The position numbers and the translations under genes were made by a program. Of a stretch of 64,000 nt of DNA, positions 1 to 10,520 are shown piece after piece. The notes beneath the pieces were generated by a model, which saw only the letters and a program-made list of their open reading frames with translations, was not told the DNA's origin and searched no databases. Source of the stretch: Planococcus citri (taxonomy: Eukaryota > Arthropoda > Insecta > Hemiptera > Pseudococcidae); assembly GCF_950023065.1 (NCBI RefSeq), contig NC_088679.1, forward strand, positions 16,492,001-16,556,000, read 5' to 3'. Every line of letters starts with the position of its first letter. Position 1 is the first letter of the stretch.

Positions 1-869
1 GTTCTTATGCTAAATGAAGGTACGATATCAGATCTTTAAAATGAGGTGCTATTCATTCCTCACAATTAATAATTATAAGTTGATGAAAATAATGAATCAA
101 GTTTTTAAAAAAAAGAAAATCACTCTCTTGTGAAATTTCACCTTTTTTGAGATGTAACTTTATTGCACCCAAGGTGCGATATGACTACCTAATAATGCAA
201 AAATCTTCAAATTTCATGCAGTAAAACTTAAAATATTGAAAAAATGGTGATGATGAAAAAAATTCATTAAATGAAAAAATAGCTATTGGGGCTAATATAA
301 ATTCGATATTTCAAAGCAAGAGACGTCTTAAATCCCATCTCTGATCCCAGTTTCAAAAAATCTTTTTTTCCTATTCAGCTGTTCTTTGTGTATTTGATCA
401 GTAAGTATTACATATACATAATTATGAAAGATCTGAAAAATTGAAAAAAATTGACATGGAGAATCATTTTTTTTTAAAGATTGGTTTTCTATGGTTTAAA
501 ATTTGCACCAAAATTAATGGCCCAAAAATCCACGAAAATTTGAATCCTAATCTCAGATTCAAGATTTGGATCAACAGCTCCAAAAACATATTGATCCTGG
601 CCTGCCTTGTTTTTGAAACTCTGGAAACTGATTTTCCACTTCGATCATTATCACAAGTACACTAATAGATATATCGTCTCAAGTACTTTAAACCCTTTTC
701 TCAACTTTCTTCGCCCGAATTCTCTACTATCTCCCTCATCGAACATTGAGCCCTCCTACGCACTCAAAAATTTGTCATTTCTCCTCAAGGTCATCAACCG
801 GATATACATATGTACCTTTTTGTTGATTACGTTTACGTCCTCAGCGACGAAATATCATTATCTGTAGAC
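1..869. other. AT-rich non-coding DNA
   Basis: This stretch has long A and T tracts and only short overlapping open frames of 86 codons or fewer, rich in F, L, K and N as expected from AT-rich DNA read by chance. I see no repeat unit, RNA gene or conserved coding pattern in it. Confidence 0.6.
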
Positions 870-1900
870 ACCGGAGAAATTCCGTTGACTAATCCACATT
901 ACGTAGATTTATTACACAAACGTTTTCGATAATTCCGGCCGCGTACGGAGCGTACAGTACATCTCATTGATATTATAACTCGATAAACAAATAACAATTA
1001 CAGTACGAGTTGCGCGTTTCGCAACAACGCAGTCGCGCCATAATATTTAAAAACAATATGCAAAAGTATTCGCGTATACTTATAAAACAGATCCTTATAT
1101 AATACGCCTGATACACCATTAGCATTCTAGACAACTCGATCCGTTGACGATAAAATCGCCTGCGCCTCTTTTTTTCATACAAGGAAAAAAAGAACTCCGG
1201 CTCAGCTGCACCGAATCATCTCATTGTCTTGCACCGAGTCTCGAGTCACTGACATTAGCGTTGCCGATGCCGAGGAGATGGCGAACTCCATGACCGACGA
1301 CCCGCAGGCAGAGAGACCGCATCTCGTCTATTGTTTTTTGCGCTGGCGATGGCGAATAATAAACTTGAAAAAAACACCGAGAGCTGCCACACGGAATCAC
1401 AACAACAACTTGACGATGATTGTGTGGAGCTGGAGCAAATTTTTTTTCATAAATCGTGGGTAGATGAGATTCTACATATTCGATTCTCGATTATGTAGGT
1501 ATATTACTGTATAGTTATGTACTTAACTTATACACCTAGCGACTATTTCGAATAAACGGAGAGTGAAATTCGCAATTATGAACAATACGTTGACTTTCGT
1601 TTTTAACGACCAACGTGCACTTGAAAGTTTTTAAATCTTAATTTTCATTTACATCTCGCTTCGCCGGCCTATACTTATACTCGTTCGAGAGACATTACTG
1701 TTGTTGAAAATCTATTAATCAAGGCGTAGATATAACTCATACGTGCAAATACATTGCTCATCTTTATAGCAGGTACCTGTGCCTATTCTTAAGAGGTTTA
1801 TATCGTTCTATTCCGAGAATTTGTACAGATATTGCACAGTGTTGTGCGCCAATGTCAGATTTCAGAATGCTCTGGAGGAATTCAGAAATGTCAAAGTACA
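870..1900. other. CpG-richer, non-repetitive island
   Basis: Base composition changes near 870: CpG becomes common, as in the GGCCGCGTACGGAGCG stretch near 936, and the A/T tracts break up. Nothing here matches another part of the window. Islands of this kind recur through the window and are its best candidates for exons or conserved regulatory DNA. A reading frame of 79 codons lies inside and is listed separately. Confidence 0.4.
1224..1463 (+). other. Uncertain short ORF or possible exon (79 codons)
   Basis: The first 35 or so codons have balanced, acidic composition (TDISVADAEEMANSMTDDPQ) unlike the F/K/L/N-rich chance frames elsewhere, and use CpG-containing codons. The remainder drifts into low-complexity sequence. 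The opposite strand also carries a short open frame here. I recognise no family, domain or convincing flanking splice pair. It could be a real small exon, a transcribed leader or chance; I do not call it a gene. Confidence 0.15.
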
Positions 1901-2112
1901 TAAATAAATAGGCAACATTGACATCTTATGAGGGGACGGTCAGAAGTCATCATCGTTGATTCAGAAGAAACTTTGTTCATCCCTACACCTATCAGGGGTG
2001 GCAACTTGAATTTTTCCCGTGTGTAGCACAAAAATTTTGGTACAAAATTACTGTGATATAACCCCCCCCCCCCTAATTTGAAGGGAAAAAACGAAATTTA
2101 TTTGGTTATTAG
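1901..2112. other. Spacer with C12 run, left flank of foldback element
   Basis: AT-rich DNA containing a run of 12 C at 2062-2073. It ends at the TA dinucleotide beside the foldback element that follows. Confidence 0.5.
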
Positions 2113-3847
2113 TAGTCGGGGAGCCCGCTTAAGGATCTATTGAACCACTCCCCCCCACCCCCCGTTGATCCTCCGGGACAACTTTTTTCTTGAAGTGGGA
2201 GGCCTAAGAAACATTCCTAGCCCTTGTACTAAAAAAAAAAGGTGACCGTGCCTACTAAATGGCGGCCATCATGATTGACAGGTCAGCTGAAATCGCAGAT
2301 TTTGCGTTCCAACATAGGACTTGCACAACATTTTTCAAACTGTACAGAGGTAGATCGAAAGATCAGGCAAAAATTTATCAACTGTAAAAATTTGAAGTTC
2401 TAAAGTGCTTTTTTCTATTTTTGGTGAATTTTTTAGAATCAAATTTAGGTCAAAAATGAGGGAAAAAATCAAAATTTTACCAAATTGACCAAGAAAGCTG
2501 AAATTTGGGATATATCCTATTTTCGACCTGCCAAATCGATTGGAAACGGTTTCAAATCGTTTTGAGCAGTTTTGGAGCCTCCAGCAGATTTTTGAAACTC
2601 GAAACTCCCACAAAATTTCATCAAATGGAGTTGGATAGTCGAAATTTACTCTACAAACTAATTTCATTGCACTACGAAGTCAACTGCAGGGGGATTTCAA
2701 GTTGTTTTGGAGCCTCCAACGATGTTTTGAAAATTACTGGAGCCTCCAGTAGTTTTTTGAAATTCAAAATTTCTCCAAAATTTCATCAAACTGAGATGGA
2801 AAGTCGAAATTTATTCGGCAAACTAATTTCAATACGCTACAAAGTCGATTGCTGGTGGATTTTAAGTAGTTTTGGAGCCTCCAGCGACTTTTTGAAAGAT
2901 CGTATGGGGTTTTTTGGAAAATTAAAATTTCCAAAAAGTACATAGCTGGAACTTTCAAAACCATTTAAAACCACAACGTGTAGTCAACTTGATATCGTAT
3001 TGAAATTAGTTTGCGAAGTAAATTTCAGCTTGCCAACTCCATTTGGTAAAATGTTGCGGGAATTTCGAGTTTCAAAAATCTACTGGAGTCTCCAGTAATT
3101 TTCAAGAAGCCGCTGGAGGCTCCAAAATGACTTGAACTCACCTGAAGTCATCTTCGAAGGGTGTTAAAATTGGAGTGTAGAGTAAATTTCAGCTTTCCAC
3201 CGCCATTTGATAAAATTTTGTGAAAATTTAAAGTTTCAAAAATCTGCTGGTGGCTCCAAAACGACTTGAAATTTACTTGCAGTACTTCGTAGCGCAATGA
3301 AATTAGTTTGCAGGATAAATTTCAGCTTTCCAACTCCATTATGATGAAATTTTGTGGGAATTTCGAGTTTCAAAAATCTGCTGGAGGCTCCAGAACTGCT
3401 CAAAACGATTTGAAACCGTTTCCAATCGATTTGGCAGGTCGAAAATAGGGTATATCCCAAATTTCAGCTTTCTTGGTCAATTGTCAATTTGGTAAAATTT
3501 TGATTTTTTCCCTCATTTTTGACCTAAATTTGATTCTAAAAAATTCACCAAAAATAGAAAAAGGCACTTTAGAACTTCAAATTTTTACAGGTGATAAATT
3601 TTTGCCTGATCTTTCGATCTACCTTTGTAGGATTTGAAAAATGTTGTGCAAGTCCTATGTTGGAACGCAAAATCTGCGATTTCAGCTGACCTGTCAATCA
3701 CAATGGCCGCCATTTTGTAAGTAGGGCCACTTTTTTTCGAGTAGAAGGGCTAGAAATGTTCCTTAGGACTCCCACTTTAAGAAAAAAGGTGTCCCGGAGG
3801 ACCGACGGAGAGGGGTGCAATAGATCCTTAAGCAGGCTCCCCGACTA
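2113..3847. mobile_element. Foldback TIR element, copy 1 (family A)
   Basis: The two halves are inverted copies of each other, so the whole 1.7 kb could fold into a hairpin with arms of about 850 bases. The left end reads TAGTCGGGGAGCC and the right end is its complement, GGCTCCCCGACTA. Landmarks occur in both arms in mirrored order: a GATCCTCC/GGAGGA box, the ATGGC-rich box, CAGATTTTGCGTTCCAACAT, a GATCGAAAGATC palindrome, and CCAAATCGATTGGAAAC. The interior repeats TGGAGCCTCCAG, with the 5' part of one unit recurring 165 bases on (2693 and 2858). No transposase frame exists; overlapping short frames on both strands are by-products of the inverted repeat. TA at both borders suggests a TA target duplication, as in Tc1/mariner-type MITEs, but the superfamily is inference. 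Confidence 0.85.
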
Positions 3848-4480
3848 TAGGTAATATGAGTATAGGTAAGTCTTATTTTCTAATTTAAAAAGATGAACTT
3901 CTTGTTCCATTTTTATTTTTGGAAATTCATTCATTGAGGATCCACTTTAGGGATGTCGAACCGTTGAACTAATATGTAATACTTGATGAATCGTTTAGGT
4001 ATTCTTGAAAAGGAAACCTAGTTGTGCGAAAATGATTTTTTTTAATTGAGAAATTTTTTAGAATGTCCAAAATTATTTCATTGGCTTATTGCACTCTTAA
4101 TTTTTGTGCCATGTGTAGCATGCTACACACGAAATCTGCTCGTGAGTAGCCGAAGCTACACAGGCTACAGGATAGTTGCCACGAATGACACCTATAGTGC
4201 TTCAATGGATCATTTTTATTACATACCTATTTTGGTGCTCCTATTCGCTTACACAAGGGAATCTTTTTAACACACCCTACGATTTGAACAAAACCAAACT
4301 GAGTTTTTAAAATTTTCGTAACCCTTTGAAATCTGTAGATGGGCTTTCTATGTCCGAATAGTTCCTTGAATTTCCCTTTATAGACAATAGGCGAATGAAT
4401 CAGATATTTTCCAACAACCGCGTAAATTTCGTCGCCAGTTTGCCACAGAAAAGATTCAACGCGTATGACCACTATCATCC
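3848..4480. other. AT-rich spacer with a palindrome cluster
   Basis: Short frames only. The notable part is 4112-4170, where a perfect palindrome is followed by further GTAGC/GCTAC pairs (separate entry). Confidence 0.5.
4112..4129. repeat. Perfect 18-bp palindrome
   Basis: TGTGTAGCATGCTACACA equals its own reverse complement. Within 45 bases downstream lie GTAGC-CGAA-GCTAC (a 5-bp stem) and another GGCTAC, so the same half-site is reused four or more times. It could be a dimeric-protein binding site or a cruciform; neither is shown. Confidence 0.7.
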
Positions 4481-5110
4481 ATCACCACAATCTCAATTAT
4501 ATAAACGTACATTTTAACAATAATTATCATTACGCAATGTTGGAATTTCTCACATTAAAGCGGTCAGCGGCGTAAGTACGTGTACACTCGGTCGTAATTT
4601 AGTATTTCGTTAAATCAACAACAACAATAACACTCTGCCCAGCGCTTAATGAATAAATGATATAAAAAAATAATCACCTCTTCCAGTCGCTCGAAAGATT
4701 TACTTGATAAGTTGAATATAAGCTCCCTGGTGTTTGGGACAATGCAAGGAACAAAAATATTTGAAGGTTTTCTGACACGTATGTACCTGCGTTTGTAGAT
4801 GCGTGTTGGCTCGACGTGAAGAAAGGATAAATTGGAACGACTTATTTTTATAATTAGGTTTGGGCAGGATCAGGATGACGAACGTGATATTCCTTAATCG
4901 AAAGTGAAATAATGAAATGAATGTGTGAACTGAAAACAGAACCAGTGTTCAGTTTTTGAAATTGTTTCAATGTAGGCTGACTTAAAGGATGGAAATAATA
5001 AGTACCTACTCGTACATACGAGTATCTATTGTCGTGTTGCATAAGACTAGATACAAGTATGTACATACCTTACAGTTGAATCGTAGAATAAAAACACCTG
5101 CGTGTTCATA
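4481..5110. other. Non-repetitive island with TACTCGTA/TACGAGTA motifs
   Basis: Mixed-composition DNA with no match elsewhere in the window. Near 5008-5025 the motifs TACTCGTA and TACGAGTA stand close together in inverted orientation. No coding frame is recognisable. Confidence 0.4.
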
Positions 5111-5129
5111 TTCAAAAATGAAAAATAAG

Positions 5130-5880
5130 TAACAACTTCTGACAACTTCATAAAAAAAGGGCTTTTTAGCAATTTCTGGTTGAAAAACGACAAATTAGGA
5201 CACATTTTTGAAAAACAGGATACTTTTTGGCATTTTTTGTGGAAAAACCAATTACTTTTATCAAATTTTGGAAAAAAATGAAACTTCTTGGCTATTTATG
5301 CAAAATGCGAAACTTTTTGCAACTTTTGGCAAATAAAAGGTCAAGGCATCTTAGCAATTTTTTCATATAGCAAAACTTGTTAGAAATTATTGGCAAAAAG
5401 TGATACTTTTTGAAAATTTTTGGAAAAAAAGCAAAACATTGACAATTTTAGCAAAAAACAAGACTTCTTGGCTATTACCTTATGGAAAAAAATATCTCAA
5501 CTTTAATGAGCTCAATTTTTGGGAAAAAAGCGTGATTTTTCAGCAATTTTGCTAAAAAACGAGATGTTTGGTCAATTTTTTGCAAAAAGTGAAACCTTTT
5601 GGCAATTATTGTGCAAAAATGATATTTTTTGACAATTTTCGTCAAAAAAACTAAATTTTTCCATTTTTGAAAATTTTTGACAATTCTTGCAAAAAAAAAC
5701 GTGACTTTTGGTATTTTTTGAGGGGAAAAAGGATACTTTTTGGATTTTCTTTTTTTTGAGAAACCACAATTTTTAGATATTTTTAGCAAGAAACGAAGCT
5801 TTTCGGTATAACCACAAAAAAGCGGAATTTGTTAGCATTTTTGTATTTTTCGCAAAAAGCAAGACATTTTCTTCTTATAA
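5130..5880 (+). repeat. Degenerate ~35-bp minisatellite (family B, copy 1)
   Basis: A unit of the form AAAAAGCGAGACTTTTTGGCAA followed by TTTTTGGCA repeats about 20 times with point changes and indels. Short reverse-strand frames of 104 and 65 codons read through it and are artefacts of the repeat. The same unit fills four other places in the window (near 24.3, 28.6, 35.1 and 49.0 kb). No clear CAGGGCTCGTACT-type end is seen at this copy. Confidence 0.8.
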
Positions 5881-6344
5881 AACAATCGTGTGATGACGTA
5901 GCAAAAGTATTTTTTAAAAATTAGGAGCATTTAAATCACCTTCTGCAGTGCATTTCAAGTTCTTCATACCACAAATCAGGGTATAGGTAGAGGTACCTAT
6001 TTGATTCCACTCAGAAACCAAAACGTTTTCGAATTTGGCAAATTTTCGTGAAATTTTCAACGATTTCGGGACACTTTCTCATTTAGATTTAGAGGTAACA
6101 AAGTGAACATTATGGTGGGTCGTTTTTCAATATCTCTTAAAAATTTAACTGATGCACCCTTCCAATAAGTAAGTCAGGGCCAGATACGACCTTAACAAGA
6201 CGTGGAAAAAAATTCGGATTTTCAAGTCAATATTCAACAACCCCCTCCCCCCGCCATCAAACAAGAGCCCAAAGCTCAAAATAAAAAAAAAATTCTCAGC
6301 AACTTGCGGAAACATTTTTTCATTCTCTTGTTAACGGATTCATT
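5881..6344. other. AT-rich spacer
   Basis: No gene or repeat recognised apart from short homopolymers. One TAGGTACCTA-like motif lies near 5990. Confidence 0.45.
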
Positions 6345-6420
6345 GGGGGGGGGGGTGTTTATAATTACAAGATTATTACACCCGTAAAGTGGAGGGGGGG
6401 TCAGATTTGGTCAAAGTGGG
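6345..6420 (+). repeat. G11 + stem-loop dispersed repeat, copy 1
   Basis: A run of 11 G (6345-6355) leads into a stem-loop at 6353-6383: GGGTGT pairs with ACACCC and ATAAT with ATTAT around the loop TACAAG. A second G-rich run and GATTTGGT follow. Nearly the same module is at 44295, and its first half is at 41010, so this is a dispersed short repeat and not a simple homopolymer. Confidence 0.75.
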
Positions 6421-7000
6421 ATTTCAACACATTTTATAAGATTCACCAAAAATTAAAAAATTAATTTGGTTACTTACAGGTGTTTTTGGTTACACTTTTT
6501 CAAACCCAGTTCAGTTTTGTTGAATCAGAATTTGAGATTTCAAGGTTTGAAAAATTCTTTAAAAAATTTGCCACTTCTCACCTCACGAGGATTATGAAGA
6601 AATTTAGGATCATTTTACTTCAGCGTCTCTCTACCTTCCTACGAAATTTCAAGTCAATCTCATCAGCGATTTTTTTTAAATATGTAATTTCAGAAAAATT
6701 CTTTCCTTATTATCAAATTTTTTTAATACAATTTTTGATATTCATATTGAAACCTCAACATTTTGAAATGAGGTTGACCAATGTGTAATCTATAATCATC
6801 CTATGGCTGGTAAAGGTACTACTATACCAATACCAAAGCAGCATAATTTGACATTGTATTGTAAAATGCATACCTCTACCTACCTATATGGTAACACTTA
6901 CGGTTAAAATTGTGACCGCATAGCAATAAAAAAGAAAGAGAAACGGGTTTTTTTAACACTTTTTTCTTCTTCTTTATCATCATCGGTATTTGCGATAATC
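6421..7000. other. AT-rich spacer
   Basis: Contains a 102-codon F/I/K-rich open frame at 6480-6788 that looks like chance translation of T-rich DNA. Nothing else is recognised. Confidence 0.5.
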
Positions 7001-7700
7001 ATATTTAAGATAAAATAATTAGGAGATTAATGATAAAAGCGAACGTGTAAGCGTAATTTTTGTATACAATATAAACAGTAGGTACAGCAGCCAAGAGCAC
7101 AGACGTACTCGTATGTAAGCATGCTGTACTGTGTAGTGTATCGAAGAATATGTTATTATAATTTAAGGTAGGTAGGTATAAGGTACAAGCGAGTTACACA
7201 CTACACATTCGAGCCGCTTCGGTGAAAGTTTTTAAAATGCATTTAGAAATGACTTTTCGTATTTAATTACGTTCGTCATCTAAGATACATTAAACGTGTA
7301 TGTGTATCCTTGTGATGCAATACGAAAATACACCACCAACACCAGCACCAGCACCGTACGTATGTTCGAGTAGTTGTACTAAATTTATGGATCCGCGCAT
7401 TCGTCAAATTGCTATGATATCATTTACAAATAATACGAGTACAAACGCAAGTAATAAGTATTCGGTGCCGAAGCGATGCACGCCGGGCTGCTTGTTTGTT
7501 CAGAGAGGATATTTAGAATAATTGGATCGTTTGATGAGTGCAGTTTGAAAGCAAGAGGAAGTCCGCAAGTCAAGGTCGAAACTTTGTTCAAGGTTTAGGA
7601 CACGATGAATGAAATTAATAAGTGTTGACATATTGAGGTTTGGGAGCTTTAGATGGTATTGCAGAGAGAGAGAGAGATGAGAATGGAATCGATGGGTAGG
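7001..7700. other. Non-repetitive island with a 73-codon frame and (GA)n
   Basis: The region is less AT-biased, with several ACGTACTCGTA-like motifs. A plus-strand frame at 7300-7521 has a threonine/proline/alanine-rich start and ordinary composition but no family resemblance. A short GA microsatellite lies at about 7661-7677. Confidence 0.35.
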
Positions 7701-7751
7701 TTTGGGTTTGATTTATTCGATTAAAAAAATGATACCTAATTGCAGAGGTAC

Positions 7752-8171
7752 CTATAACTGGCGGTATACCTGTATTAAAGATAATTCGTGATGTGCGAAA
7801 TATTGAACGTGGGTGGAGAAATTCTTAACAGTATTTTTTTTTTTACAAGTTCCTAACATAGTATACAGTATTGTATGAATGTGCTGTACATATCTTTCCC
7901 ACAAACGCGTGATTTGAAAGTACAAATGACCCAAAATATGTATCGCTAATTTGTCTTTATGGAGCCGATTCATAATCTCTTCCTCGCAGTAATTTCTCTC
8001 TGGGCCATTCCATGCCAAATCGGCGGATTTTTGCACGAGGGGCGTCGAGAGGTCTTCGATATTTTTCAAAATCAGATCATGATTAGAGGTCATTAAACGA
8101 TGACGAATGACGCAAACCGGACATTTTTTTCGATTTTTTTGGTGGAGCTGTAAGGCTTCAAAGTTCTCCAA
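7752..8171 (-). other. Unassigned 139-codon reverse-strand ORF, probably repeat-derived
   Basis: This is one of the longest frames outside the satellite. The N-terminal half has fairly normal composition, with a CPVC pair and charged residues, but no domain I can identify. It overlaps the sequence GGGCCATTCCATGCCAAATC near 8006, which looks like repeat DNA, and CAGTGTTGCCAC near 8293 has the form of a hAT terminus. A decayed transposon fragment is more likely than a host gene. No start context or splice site settles the question. Confidence 0.2.
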
Positions 8172-8423
8172 GATGGCCGAAAATGGAAAATTTCAGTTAC
8201 CAATTGCTTCGGTTGTACGTGGTATAGAATTTTGAACTTTTTTTAAAAATTGTAGTACTTTGAGAGGGTAATCGACGAATGATGTCAAAATCAGTGTTGC
8301 CACTTTTAAAAACCTAGAAGAATCGATTTAAAAACTTCTAATTTGAATATAACCATGATGTTCGCGAGTAAAAATTCTGAAAATATTCTCAGTTTTAGTC
8401 CTTTTTATACAGAATAACATATA

Positions 8424-9864
8424 TAGTCGGGGAGCCCGCATAAGGATCTATTGCACTCCCCTCCCCCCGTCGATCCTCCGGAACAACTTTTTTCTTATAG
8501 GGGGAGTCCTAAGGAACATTTCTAGCCCTTGTACTAAAAAAAAAGTGGCCCTACTTACAAAATGGTGGCCATTTTGAATGACAGGTTAGCCGAAATTGCA
8601 GATTTTGCGTTCCAACATAGGACATGCACGAAATTTTTCAAACCGTGAGTACAAAGGTAGATCGAAAGATCAGGCAAAAATTCATCACCTGTCAAAATTT
8701 CAAGTGCTGAAGTGCGTTTTTCGATTTTTGGTGAATTTTTGAAAATCAAATGTAGGCCAAAAATGGGGGAGAAAAATCAAAATTTTACCAAATTGACCAA
8801 GAACCCTATTTTCGACATGCCAAATCGATTGGAAACTGTTTCAAACCGTTTTGAGCAATTCTGGAGCCTCCAGCAGATTTTTGGGACTCGAAATTTCCAC
8901 AAAATTTCATCAAAAATGGAGTTAGAAAGCTGTAATTTATTCTGCTAATTGCAATGCGCTACGAAGTACTGCAGGTGGATTTCAAGTCGTTTTGGAGCCT
9001 GCAGCGACTTTTTGAAAATTACTGGAGCCTCCATCAGATTTTTGAAACTTTAAATTTTCACAAAATTTCATAAAATGGCGATGGAAAGCTGATATTTACT
9101 CTATACCTTAATGTTAACACCCTCTGAAGACTACTTCAGGTGGGTTCAAGTCATTTTGGAGCCTCCAGTGACTTTTTGAAAATTACTGGAGCCTCCAGTA
9201 GATTTTTGAAAATTGAAATTCCCGCAACATTTTAACAAATGGAGTTGGCAAGCTGAAATTTACTTCGCAAACTAATTTCAATACGATATGAAATCGACTA
9301 CATGGTGGTTTCAAATGGTTTTGAAGTTTCCAGCTACTTTTTGGAAATTTCAATTTTCCAAAAAAGGCCATACGACTTTTCAAAAAGTCGCTGGAGGCTC
9401 CAAAACGACTTGAAATCCACCAGCAGTCGACTTCGTAGCGTATTGAAATTAGTTTGCTGAATGAATTTCGACTTTCTATCTCCGTTTGATGAAATTTTGG
9501 GGAAATTTAAAGTTTCAAAAATGTACTGGATGCTCCAGTAATTTTAAAAAAATCGCTGGAGGCTTCAAAACGACTTGAAATCCACCTGCAGTTGCCTGCG
9601 TAGCGAATTGTCATGTTGAAAATAGGGTAAATCCCAAATTTCAGCTTTCTTGGTCAATTTGGTATAATTTTGATTTTTTTCCCTCATTTTTGGCCTAAAT
9701 TTGATTTTCAAAAATTCACCAAAAATCGAAAAAGGCACTTTAGCACTTGGAATTTTGACAGGGGATAAATTTTTGCCTGATCTTTCGATCTATCTTTGTA
9801 CGGTTTAACCTCGGAGGATCGACAGGGGGAGGTGCAATAGATCCTTATGTGGGCTCCCCAACTA
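8424..9864. mobile_element. Foldback TIR element, copy 2 (family A)
   Basis: Same family as 2113-3847: the left end TAGTCGGGGAGCCCGC and right end GGGCTCCCCAACTA are near-complementary and bordered by TA. The halves are inverted copies with many TGGAGCCTCCAG cores. The right arm has lost about 200 bases next to its end: GTACGGTTTAA jumps straight to CTCGGAGGATCGAC, skipping the ATGGC and CAGATTTTGCG boxes still present on the left. Block 9118-9210 corresponds, in reverse, to 3080-3160 of copy 1. No coding capacity. Confidence 0.85.
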
Positions 9865-9944
9865 TGTAATATAAAAAAATTGGACTGATTTTTTTTTGAT
9901 TTTCGAGAAAAAAAATTACAAGTTCGGCACTTATTGCAAAAATA

Positions 9945-10320
9945 CCATCAGAAACCTAAAAAATGTAAAATTTTTGCATTTTTGAGATATTTTACCAATG
10001 TGTAGACAAACATTTGAGAACAATTTCCCTCCCACGCAATTTTTCAACGAATTGACGAGAAATGCCATTTTTAGTGTTATAATTTTGAGAGTGAAACTTT
10101 TGAAAAAATTTCGATCGCCACTGTTTTAAACAAAAGCAGAAACATAAAAAATGAATATTTTTGCCTTTTTGAAATATTTCACCATAATATAGACGGACAT
10201 GTGAAAATTCCTCCCTCCCCCTAATTTGTCAGTGAATTTACAAGAAATACCATTTTTCTGACTATGATTTTGCGAGTGATACATATTGGAAAAATTTTGC
10301 CACCGTTTTAAACAAGTGAA
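9945..10320. repeat. Diverged tandem duplication, 187-bp spacing
   Basis: Two adjacent units share, in the same order, GCATTTTTGAGATATTT / GCCTTTTTGAAATATTT, a TAGACAAACAT / TAGACGGACAT box, a CCCTCCC box, GAATTNACNAGAAAT and a CC(A)CTGTTTTAAACAA end. Corresponding points are about 187 bases apart (9976 and 10163). Origin unknown; it begins directly after foldback copy 2. Confidence 0.7.
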
Positions 10321-10354
10321 AAGAACTCCATTTTCATAAAACTTTTTACTAGGG

Positions 10355-10520
10355 GTGAAATCTGGTCAAGTGGAACGATTTTTACTTGGCCAAAAATTTT
10401 GACTACCTGTTTCAACTTGGGTTCCAGAATATTTTGTCTGAATCAACTTTTTTCATTCCACTTGAACCGATGATGTGTTCAAGTGGAACTGTCGGTGGGG
10501 GGGGGGGGGGGGTCAAGTGG
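10355..10520. repeat. TCAAGTGGAAC repeats with a G16 run
   Basis: TCAAGTGGAAC occurs three times in direct orientation (near 10365, 10479 and 10513), with one inverted CATTCCACTTGAA near 10455. A run of 16 G is at 10497-10512. This may be the end of a decayed element; no partner end was found. Confidence 0.5.

Noticed and set aside
2335..2945. Overlapping ORFs of 110 and 146 codons on opposite strands
   Set aside because: They mirror each other because the DNA is an inverted repeat; composition and stops follow the repeat.
3125..3145. Minus-strand ratchet-like site (ACTCACCTG)
   Set aside because: No pyrimidine tract on the minus strand and the word is part of a foldback-element arm.
6480..6788. 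102-codon F/K/I-rich ORF
   Set aside because: Typical chance translation of T-rich DNA.
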